DNA of 41,349 bases from NCBI GenBank assembly GCA_035527515.1, contig DATLAJ010000064.1:1-41349 (forward strand), given 5' to 3'. Positions 17,043 to 23,356 of this stretch are shown in pieces. The stretch is from a bacterium. Its GTDB lineage: Bacteria; B130-G9. How positions within the stretch are numbered: the first letter of the stretch is position 1; every line of letters begins with the position of its first letter. The notes under the pieces were generated by a model. It worked only from the letters and a program-made list of their open reading frames with translations, was not told where the DNA came from and ran no database searches. Position numbers and translations under genes: made by a program.

Positions 17043-17102
17043 TGTCCCAAATGGGACAATTGGTGGTAAAGCGCTGTCCCAAATGGGACAGTTAGCGAAA
17101 CA
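17043..17102 (+). repeat. Left copy of 60-bp inverted element: two 16-bp palindromes 32 bp apart
   Basis: TGTCCCAAATGGGACA occurs identically at 17043-17058 and 17075-17090, start-to-start 32 bp, about three turns of B-DNA. The arms are TGTCCCA/TGGGACA. Twelve further bases ending in GAAACA are shared with the right copy. The reverse complement of 19872-19931 matches this stretch at 47 of 60 positions by my hand alignment: 15/16 and 15/16 in the palindromes, 9/16 in the spacer and 8/12 beyond. Confidence 0.8.
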
Positions 17103-17131
17103 TAGATATAACTATCCATTAGGGGCGCTCA

Positions 17132-17140
17132 TGATATAAT
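17132..17140 (+). promoter_or_regulatory. Extended -10 promoter upstream of the small conserved gene
   Basis: TGATATAAT combines the TGN extension with a perfect TATAAT at 17135-17140; no good -35 is present. Transcription would start near 17147. The paired palindromes then lie at about -57 to -104, positions typical for an activator, and on one face of the helix. Confidence 0.5.
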
Positions 17141-17299
17141 AATCGTAATATGACCAATTCCTGCAAGGGGGAGAGTCAAGGCCATTTTCTGAGGGTGCAA
17201 GAACCGCTTCTGATCGAAGCTAGGCTAATAATCGCCGATAAGCTAAATAGTTGGGCTGTTTGGCACGGGATGTGCTGATTTTCTATAACGAAGCGGAAA

Positions 17300-17316
17300 C
17301 ACCTGTCAAGGAGGTG
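17300..17316 (+). promoter_or_regulatory. Stem that may mask the Shine-Dalgarno of the small gene
   Basis: CACCT (17300-17304) can pair with AGGTG (17312-17316), part of the GGAGGTG ribosome binding site, around a 7-base loop. This could lower translation unless opened. A five-pair stem is weak on its own. Confidence 0.35.
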
Positions 17317-17324
17317 GCAAGAAA

Positions 17325-17600
17325 ATGTACTTCAAAGTAGTTGTCGAATGTGGGCACGTAGGTGCTGGCAAGAGCGTAGAGACTGTCAGGTATTGGCATG
17401 CCAGAAGTGTTTCTCACGCGCTGTTTTCCGCTTCAGGCCTGCCGCGGGCCAAGAAGAAGAACTTGACCGTTGTCAAGTCCGTGGTTCCGATAACCCGGGA
17501 TGAGTTCGACGTTGGCCTGAAGGAAGAGGCGTCGAATCCCTACCTCTCATGGGTTTCGCGGCCTGTCGAGTCTGGACACTTGGCCAGACGGGCAAGCTAA
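17325..17600 (+). CDS. Small conserved protein with CGHVGxGK motif, function unknown
   Basis: The 91-residue product opens MYFKVVVECGHVGAGKSVETVRYW, continues with LPRAKKKNLTVVKSVVPITRDEFDVG and ends NPYLSWV. From memory, small proteins of this layout ('CGHVGrG', then 'aR..PRvKhhhkdaI', then 'ItyeEf..g', then 'dPY') occur widely in bacteria without assigned function, so I consider it a real gene. No membrane segment or known enzyme motif is present; one Cys and several His in CGH and WHARSVSH could bind a metal, which is speculation. GGAGG lies ten bases before the ATG. It is the first gene inside the inverted-repeat pair and is transcribed towards the GT-C gene, 207 bp away. Confidence 0.7.
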   Translation: MYFKVVVECGHVGAGKSVETVRYWHARSVSHALFSASGLPRAKKKNLTVVKSVVPITRDEFDVGLKEEASNPYLSWVSRPVESGHLARRAS

Positions 17601-17807
17601 ACTCGCGTTCATCGCGCGATACCTCTTGCCACTGTTTTCTCGGCCCTACTTGTTCTAGCGAGCATGGCTTACCGGCTCTGACTTGACAAAACCCTCACTT
17701 TAGCATTCACTTCTGCCTCCGAGAAAGCTGTTCAGTCTTAGGCTGAGAGTTTAGCCCCTCTCCTCTGGTGTTCAGCTCCTGAGAACAAGGATGAGGTCAT
17801 CTGTTCC

Positions 17808-19463
17808 TTGCGACATTTTGACATAACCGGGCTCTGCATATTCCTTATTGCTTTTCTTGTTGCCTCGGTTGGGTTATTCACCTATTTCTCGTTCGACGAC
17901 TATATCTACTTGCGACTAGCGCAGGAATACGCGTCCAGCCTCAAGACCTTTTTCACGCCTTTCTGGACGTTTAACCCTTGGATTTATTACCGACCTCTTC
18001 CCTCGATGTTCTGGGTAATCTTGTTCACGCTTTTCGGACCGTTCCCCACGCCATACGAGCTCGGCATCATGTTTATCTTTGCGACGATGGTATTCTTTGT
18101 CTATCGGCTTGGAAACCTTCTCGGTGGACGGATTGCTGGTGTTGTAGCCGGGCTGCTGGTGCTCTTTTACTTCCCCATCTACAGCCTCTCCTGGCTGCGG
18201 TCCTCATCCTCCCTACAGATGGAACTGTTCTTTGTTGCCTCGGGGATGTTCTACATTGCGCGATGGGCGAAGTCTTTGTCAACGCGTCACGCACCCAAAA
18301 GTCTTCCTTGGCTGGGGATTGCGCTCTTGATCGGCGCATTCCTGTCGAAAGAAGCATCATTCTTGATCCCCCTTCTGCTACCTCTTCTGGTGCCCAAGAG
18401 GCGAGTTATCAAGCTCGCTGCGGGTCTGTTTGTTACAGGTATTGGGATATTCTTCGTTATCAGAAACCTGATCGAGCCGGGTTTCCCACTTCACGTCCCA
18501 AGGTTTGATTTGATGCCGATTGCAGGGGACCTGGAGTTTTTTCTGTGTGATCAGTTCCTATTCTACCTGCCTGCCTCGCTCATTGTCTTGGCCGCGCTGG
18601 CTTGGGGCAGCAGAAATCGGCACGTTTATCTCCTTTTATGTGTCGTCGCGTTTTTTCTCATAGATGCCTTTGTCGGATACACAGTCACGACGCAACGGGC
18701 GAAACTGGCCGTATGTCTTGTCGTCTTGGCGTATTGCTTCATCAATGCGCCCGCTAAAGCGAGGTGCTTGCTTGTCTGGGTCGCACTTCTATTTATTCCC
18801 CCTCTCTCCGTTCTCGACACGAACATCCACCAATCGGATGAATCATTCGTGGGCTTGGCGTTGTTTTTGGGTATTGGCGTTGCGAGGCAGACGAGGCTCG
18901 CCTCGAGGATAGGTAGGTCCATTGTCCGAGCTCATAAGTCGAGAGCCGAAAGGCCAAAAGGCATCGCCGGCGGCTTGCATGAACAGACCCTTGGCTTAAG
19001 AGCTAGACTTGCACGACGGTTGCGTATCGCAGGTGCACTATTGTGCGTACTGCTGCTTGGCTACGCGGCCTATAGTATTGTCTCGCTCAATCTCCGAATC
19101 GGCGTGGCTGAGGCGCGCATGGCAATCCAACAGTCGAGGCTGACGAGTGACCTCCGTGAATACCTGTGTGGCCTACAAGTGCGAGATATGAGGGTTCATA
19201 TGACTAATCTTCCCAGGCTTATCTCGGTTCCAGACTTCCCATTCGACGCTCTTCTGCATGGCTGCTGGCTTATCGTCGATGAACGTATTTCGGCGAGAAT
19301 GGGCATTTTTGCCCTGACGAATGAAACACCGAAGAGGATAATAGACGACGTGACCTCGCGCTCACACCTTATCAAGCGACTCTCCAGAGGACCTCACGAG
19401 GTGCTGGTCTTCCTCTCCCCAAAGCAATGGCTCCAAGCAGAGAGACCAGCATTGTTGGATTAG
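17808..19463 (+). CDS. Polytopic membrane protein, GT-C-type glycosyltransferase-like
   Basis: A 551-residue protein with about ten membrane helices. After the first helix (about 7-29) comes TYFSFDDYIYLRLAQEY and then NPWIYYRPLPSMFW: an Asp-Asp in the first periplasmic loop and a YYRP motif, both common in GT-C enzymes and in bacterial membrane proteins annotated as 'glycosyltransferase family 39' or 'tetratricopeptide-less PMT'. A last helix near residues 405-425 precedes a soluble tail of about 120 residues. The frame offers only TTG at 17808 as a start, with GAGGT ten bases upstream; the nearby ATG at 17791 is out of frame. A strong terminator follows 40 bp after the stop. Substrate unknown. 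It lies within the inverted-repeat pair. Confidence 0.65.
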   Translation: MRHFDITGLCIFLIAFLVASVGLFTYFSFDDYIYLRLAQEYASSLKTFFTPFWTFNPWIYYRPLPSMFWVILFTLFGPFPTPYELGIMFIFATMVFFVYRLGNLLGGRIAGVVAGLLVLFYFPIYSLSWLRSSSSLQMELFFVASGMFYIARWAKSLSTRHAPKSLPWLGIALLIGAFLSKEASFLIPLLLPLLVPKRRVIKLAAGLFVTGIGIFFVIRNLIEPGFPLHVPRFDLMPIAGDLEFFLCDQFLFYLPASLIVLAALAWGSRNRHVYLLLCVVAFFLIDAFVGYTVTTQRAKLAVCLVVLAYCFINAPAKARCLLVWVALLFIPPLSVLDTNIHQSDESFVGLALFLGIGVARQTRLASRIGRSIVRAHKSRAERPKGIAGGLHEQTLGLRARLARRLRIAGALLCVLLLGYAAYSIVSLNLRIGVAEARMAIQQSRLTSDLREYLCGLQVRDMRVHMTNLPRLISVPDFPFDALLHGCWLIVDERISARMGIFALTNETPKRIIDDVTSRSHLIKRLSRGPHEVLVFLSPKQWLQAERPALLD

Positions 19464-19500
19464 GGAGCTTGAGACATAACTGTTTCAGAGAGGCGAGATA

Positions 19501-19545
19501 AGGTGCGGGGGTCGTTAGGGCAACGATCCCCCACACCTAGTTTTG
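19501..19545 (+). terminator. Strong Rho-independent terminator after the GT-C-like gene
   Basis: AGGTG-C-GGGGG-TCGTT (19501-19516) pairs with AACGA-T-CCCCC-A-CACCT (19522-19538), about fifteen pairs with one mismatch and one bulge around AGGGC, followed by AGTTTTG. Confidence 0.75.
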
Positions 19546-19775
19546 CCCTCGCAGGTGGATAGGGTCGGGCAGGACTCATGCTAGCCTGCCGAGGGCTTAA
19601 AACTGAACCACATGGGGCTCATCGGGGCGAACTTTATCTACACACCTCCCTGTTATTGCTTCTTACCAATTCCTTACGAGATGTCTAATTATTTCAAAGC
19701 AGATTCTGTGCCACAGTAGTCAGCCGATTCTTCAGATTGCCTATTCAAGGGGTGAATTGGGCACGCATCGCGGTT

Positions 19776-19797
19776 TTCTGCCCCAAGTCGGGCAGAA
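19776..19797. repeat. Hairpin TTCTGCCC / GGGCAGAA
   Basis: Perfect 8-bp arms with a 6-base loop and no T tract after it. It is about 85 bp inside the right 60-bp repeat. The role is unknown; it could be a regulator site or RNA hairpin. Confidence 0.4.
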
Positions 19798-19842
19798 TTG
19801 GTATGTGTTTGGATATCGGGACTTATTTCGCTTATATCTGGT

Positions 19843-19858
19843 CAATATCGTGATATTG
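19843..19858. repeat. 16-bp palindrome CAATATC-GT-GATATTG
   Basis: Perfect 7-bp arms and a 2-base centre, the same geometry (7+2+7) as the TGTCCCA palindromes 41 and 73 bp further right, but of different sequence. Confidence 0.45.
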
Positions 19859-19871
19859 CGCCAATCGATCC

Positions 19872-19931
19872 TGTTTCTTTATTTGTCCCATTTAGGACAG
19901 CGATTCTAGGCCGATTGTGCCATTTGGGACA
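19872..19931 (-). repeat. Right copy of the 60-bp inverted element
   Basis: Two palindromes, TGTCCCATTTAGGACA (19884-19899) and TGTGCCATTTGGGACA (19916-19931), each one mismatch from the reverse complement of the left unit and again exactly 32 bp apart. On the minus strand the inner side continues to GAAACA at the same six-base offset as in the left copy. Confidence 0.78.
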
Positions 19932-20029
19932 AAACGTAAGCAAATCGCATATCAGCAGACCAGCGTGATGTCGCGAATCGTCTAAGGTCAGGCTTGAAGG
20001 GCCTGGCTCATGGCCGCGAGCCATTGGGA

Positions 20030-21415
20030 TCACTTCGTTGAAATAAGCTCGATCGTGTGGACGACAGGGATATTGCGGCCGATATGGGCGAGTCCGTCCG
20101 CTATCTGCATAACACAGGCGGGGCAGCCGGTTGCTACAATGTCGGCGCCAGTCGCAAGGATGTTCTTGGCCTTGTCCGTGGCAATCTCGCTTGAGATGTC
20201 ATAGTGATGAACGCTGAACAGCCCTCCACAGCCGCAGCACACGTTCGCGTCCTGCATCGGGACGAACTGGACGCCGGCGGTGTTGTTTAGGATCGTTTTT
20301 GGCTGTGCGACGATGTTCATTCGCCTGCCGAGGTGGCATGCCTCGTGGTAGGTAACTTTGACAGGTTTGGCGGGGTCGAGTCCCAGTCGTTCAAGCAGGT
20401 CTTTGTTGACCGAGAACTTCGTCCGGCCGAGCACGTCAACGAGCAGCTCCGAGACGTCGATTATGCGGCCGGCGACGGTCTGTGCCGAGGCGAGCATCCG
20501 GGGATCATCTCTAAACAGGATTGGGTAGTAATGCTTGATCGCCGATCCACAGGAGCCGCAGGTGGTAACTATCACTTCTGCGCCTGTCTGAAGCAACACC
20601 TTTATGTTGTGCTTGGCAAGCCTCCTTGCAGAGACGAGGTCGCCCGATATGATTGCTGGCATGCCGCAGCACTTCTGTTTGAGGGGGACGAAGAGCGAGA
20701 CATCCTTTGAGGCCAGTCGGAGCAGCTGGAGGGGGACCTCGGGGCAGGAGTAGTTGGCCATGCATCCGACGAAGTAAGCAACTGACCGGGTTTGCGGGGC
20801 ATCTTCCGGAGTAGATCGGCTCCTGGCTGCGGCAGAGCTGAGGAACGGACGCGGCGCTATCTTTGGAAGGAGACGGTCTCTTGGGACCATGATTGGGAAC
20901 CTGAGGTGCATCCCGGATTCGCTGGGGACTTTGAAGAAGAACAGGCGACGAAGCACTCGCGCCAAGAATGCGCCGAGGTTCATTAGCGATCTTGTCTGGA
21001 GGACTGTCCGAAAGGCCATGAAGAAGGGGAGATTGCTGGCTTTCTTTCTTCTGAGCGCTGACCGCCCGGCGATCATCCTCGCGTCGAAATCAAGGTCGTT
21101 AGGGCATTCGTCCATACAAGCCGTGCAAACAAGACACTGCGAGAGATAAGACGCGACGTCGTGCTCGGCGTCGATCTCGCCGCTCGCGAGCGCCTCAGCC
21201 AGAGCCATCTTGCCTCTCGGCGCAACCATCTCGACGAGTTTCTTCTTATAGACGGGGCATACGGCAAGGCACGAGCCGCATCTTAGGCACACCTTCTTCG
21301 CGTCGTCTGTCAATCTCAAGACTTTCGACGTCTCACCTTTCTCGACAACTGCTAGTAAATCCCGACTCATTTGTATATCCGGTCTCGTGCACTGCTTCAA
21401 AACCGCATCCCACAT
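20030..21415 (-). CDS. GlcF/LutA-type iron-sulfur oxidoreductase subunit
   Basis: The N-terminal third has two 4Fe-4S motifs: CLRCGSCLAVCP (C43, C46, C49, C53) and CLVCTACMDECP (C94, C97, C100, C104). The rest has two CCG domains, centred on KCCGMPA and VCCGCGG, each with further conserved Cys (GSCG, GCPAC). This is the layout of glycolate oxidase GlcF, glycerol-3-phosphate GlpC and lactate-utilisation proteins, which pass electrons from an FAD subunit to quinone or another carrier. No GlcD/E-like FAD-binding partner is next to it here, so the substrate is open. The ATG at 21415 has only a weak ribosome binding site; an ATG at 21370 is an alternative that keeps all clusters. Monocistronic, divergent from the radical SAM gene. 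Confidence 0.8.
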   Translation of the reverse strand: MWDAVLKQCTRPDIQMSRDLLAVVEKGETSKVLRLTDDAKKVCLRCGSCLAVCPVYKKKLVEMVAPRGKMALAEALASGEIDAEHDVASYLSQCLVCTACMDECPNDLDFDARMIAGRSALRRKKASNLPFFMAFRTVLQTRSLMNLGAFLARVLRRLFFFKVPSESGMHLRFPIMVPRDRLLPKIAPRPFLSSAAARSRSTPEDAPQTRSVAYFVGCMANYSCPEVPLQLLRLASKDVSLFVPLKQKCCGMPAIISGDLVSARRLAKHNIKVLLQTGAEVIVTTCGSCGSAIKHYYPILFRDDPRMLASAQTVAGRIIDVSELLVDVLGRTKFSVNKDLLERLGLDPAKPVKVTYHEACHLGRRMNIVAQPKTILNNTAGVQFVPMQDANVCCGCGGLFSVHHYDISSEIATDKAKNILATGADIVATGCPACVMQIADGLAHIGRNIPVVHTIELISTK

Positions 21416-21763
21416 GCCTGTAGGCTCTTCATCCTAGCAATCATCGGCCACGAAAACGAGGCTAGCTCCTCGATTTCAGACCGCCAATCGCATAACTGTA
21501 ACATCTATCGACGCCTGAAGGATACCGGCTGACGGTCATAAGTTGAGTAGAGAAGACCTGTTCATGGGTGTGGCGTGGGCGAGGGAGAAACAACAAAACA
21601 GACCAATGCGGCACGAAGCCAGACGCGCTCAAGCCAATAATCTGTGCAAATCGCGCTGACCCTCTATCGCAAATCGCGCTCTTCCCATTTGGCTTTGCCG
21701 ATTGCATGATAGGTTCTCGTGAATACTAGCTGAGGTATGTGAGCCCATTGCACTCGAGGTTTT
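21416..21763. other. Divergent intergenic region with a 12-bp direct repeat
   Basis: No gene seen over 348 bp. GCAAATCGCGCT occurs at 21646-21657 and again at 21669-21680, 23 bp apart, between two divergent genes; it may be a regulator site. No convincing -35/-10 pair was found for either gene. Confidence 0.4.
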
Positions 21764-23173
21764 TTGGAAGTGGCCAATACACGAGGTATTGAGACGGCGC
21801 TTCTGGCGCGGCTTCCTGACGATGGAGCTCTGCGCTCATGGTGGCCGAGGGCGCGATGCCGGCTTATATCACCCGCTGCTGCGCCTCCGCTGGAGCTTTT
21901 GCTTGTGGCGGCTAAGCTCTCGCTTGCTGGCTTCAGGTGCAAGGTGGTTGATTACGAGGCGGAGGGGCTCGAGTGGGGGGCGTTGCGCTCGGACATAGTG
22001 AGACATCGCCCGAGTCTGATCGTGTTCGGCGCATCGCTTATCACTCTTGACAGGGAGCTGACAGCAGTTCGAGAGGCGAAGGCGCTTGTGCCGGATTCTG
22101 CCGTTGTGCTCTGTGGGCGTGACCTCCTCTTTGAGGAGGCCCGAATCCATTGGGAGTGTCCCGACCTGGATGCGATAATTAGCGACCCATTCGGCTTTGC
22201 CGGCCCCGGTCGCTTGAAAAATCGGGATGCGCTGTTGAGGTTGGCCCAGTCCGGGCGGCTTGGCGCATCGGTTCGTATCAGCTCGTTCTCGGGGAGAGAG
22301 ATGCTCAAGATAAACAGGATGCTTATGTCGCCCTGGGAGATGTTGAAGCTGCCGCTATACAAGGCGCCGTTGGGCGAAGAGGCCAGGCTTCCGGTCTTGG
22401 TTTCGGTGGGCTGCAAGCACAGCTGTCTGCACTGTCTCGTTCCGCGGCTTTCGGGCGGCGTTGCACAGATGAAGAGGCCATCTTTGGTGGTAAGAGAGAT
22501 GCGCCGCGGCCTTCTAGATATGGGTCAGCATAGCTTCGAGCTAGTCGGCGACAACCTCGCCCCACCTGACCTGTGGTGGGAGGAGCTCGTGGACGAGATG
22601 TCTCGTGCAGGCCTCAAGACCGCACGCTTCAGCTTTCGGACTTGCGAGTGCGGCATCTCGGCGCAGCTTGCGAAGAGGCTGCAAAAGGCCGGGTGCGATA
22701 TGGCAACGATCGTTCTGCCCGTCGCGTTTGAGAGGGCAGCGTCCGAGCTTGCCTTCGGGCCTAAGCTCGATAGGGAGACCTGCATAGGGACGTTAAGAAC
22801 GCTCCGAGGGGCTGGCATTCTGACCTGTGTATGCTTCGTGGCGGGGCTTCTAGAATCTGAAGAGGAGGACCTTGCGGGCGCGATGAGGCTCGTGACCAAA
22901 GGCGGCGCAAGCGTGGTGGAGGTCCTGGATGCGAACTGCACGTCGGGGTCGAGGCTTGATGACATGCTGAAGAGGAAACGGCTTGCTGAAAGCCAAATCA
23001 GCGCCAGAAAATCAGCAGACCGATCGTATTCAGATGGTGTTTCAGCCCTTGCGGCCAGAGCGGCGAGGCGCTTCTGGCTACGGCCTTCATCTCTTATCGG
23101 GGCGACGAGGCGCTTTGGCCCGTCTGCGCTTGCAAAGGTTGCTCGGATGTTGCTATCATCGGCCCGTATTTAG
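21764..23173 (+). CDS. Radical SAM protein with B12-binding-like N-terminus
   Basis: Residues of about 40-145 follow the cobalamin-binding Rossmann layout of B12-type radical SAM enzymes (PPLELLLVAAKLSLAGFRCKVVDYEAEG, then RPSLIVFGAS, then AVVLCGRD), though no DxHxxG cobalamin ligand is seen. VSVGCKHSCLHCLVPRLSGG has the CxxxCxxC motif (C217, C221, C224) that binds the SAM 4Fe-4S cluster. ELVGDNLAP and later VCFVAGLLESEEED are also typical of the TIM-barrel. The reaction cannot be predicted: methylation, rearrangement or methylthiolation all occur in this superfamily. The TTG at 21764 and the GTG six bases on are both possible starts. It lies 184 bp before the pseudo-subtilase gene on the same strand. 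Confidence 0.8.
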   Translation: MEVANTRGIETALLARLPDDGALRSWWPRARCRLISPAAAPPLELLLVAAKLSLAGFRCKVVDYEAEGLEWGALRSDIVRHRPSLIVFGASLITLDRELTAVREAKALVPDSAVVLCGRDLLFEEARIHWECPDLDAIISDPFGFAGPGRLKNRDALLRLAQSGRLGASVRISSFSGREMLKINRMLMSPWEMLKLPLYKAPLGEEARLPVLVSVGCKHSCLHCLVPRLSGGVAQMKRPSLVVREMRRGLLDMGQHSFELVGDNLAPPDLWWEELVDEMSRAGLKTARFSFRTCECGISAQLAKRLQKAGCDMATIVLPVAFERAASELAFGPKLDRETCIGTLRTLRGAGILTCVCFVAGLLESEEEDLAGAMRLVTKGGASVVEVLDANCTSGSRLDDMLKRKRLAESQISARKSADRSYSDGVSALAARAARRFWLRPSSLIGATRRFGPSALAKVARMLLSSARI

Positions 23174-23356
23174 GTGGATTGGCTTTTTTAATTTGCGCCA
23201 TTTTGCAGAGCTCGGGGGGCCGCCTGGCACGCCTGAGTGTTGGGCGAGAGTTTGCCCTCAGAGCGATGAGAGGAGGCATCCCGGTGGCCCAATAGAGCCG
23301 GCTGGACGCTTTATTTTGTAGTATCGAAACCCGCTAATCATAGGGAGAACAAACCT

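Larger units (their letters stand above)
16800..17324. other. Intergenic region of 525 bp, palindrome-rich
   Basis: No credible gene. It holds a GTTGCA-TAT-TGCAAC palindrome (16990-17004), the left 60-bp repeat (17043-17102), an extended -10 promoter (17132-17140) and a stem overlapping the Shine-Dalgarno of the next gene (17300-17316). An ORF on the minus strand here (16631-17119) runs through the repeats and into the end of the GT39 gene and looks spurious. Confidence 0.6.
17043..19931. mobile_element. Candidate 2.9-kb cassette bounded by imperfect inverted repeats
   Basis: The 60-bp elements at 17043-17102 and 19872-19931 face each other. AAAC lies immediately outside both ends (17039-17042 and 19932-19935), which could be a 4-bp target duplication. 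Inside are a small conserved gene, a GT-C-like gene and a strong terminator. No transposase is present, so it would be non-autonomous. The alternative is two regulatory operator pairs that happen to be inverted. A 4-bp match in A-rich sequence is weak evidence alone. Confidence 0.35.
19464..20029. other. Intergenic region of 566 bp with terminator and palindromes
   Basis: No gene seen. It holds the terminator at 19501-19545, a bulged CAGG/CCTG hairpin (about 19564-19592), a TTCTGCCC/GGGCAGAA hairpin (19776-19797), the CAATATC-GT-GATATTG palindrome (19843-19858) and the right 60-bp repeat. Most of it is AT-richer than the genes around it. Confidence 0.6.

Noticed and set aside
17043-17090. CRISPR repeats
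   Set aside because: Only two 16-bp units, palindromic, with a 16-bp gap, and no cas genes.
16631-17119. 162-codon minus-strand ORF spanning the palindromes
   Set aside because: It runs through the palindromic repeats and into the C-terminus of the GT39-type gene, has no recognisable motif, and no ribosome binding site was seen.
17683-17688. TTGACA upstream of the GT-C-like gene as a promoter
   Set aside because: No acceptable -10 hexamer at 15-19 bases; left out.
21462-21707. 81-codon minus-strand ORF in the divergent intergenic region
   Set aside because: No motif or ribosome site; it covers the direct repeat and reads like random low-constraint sequence.
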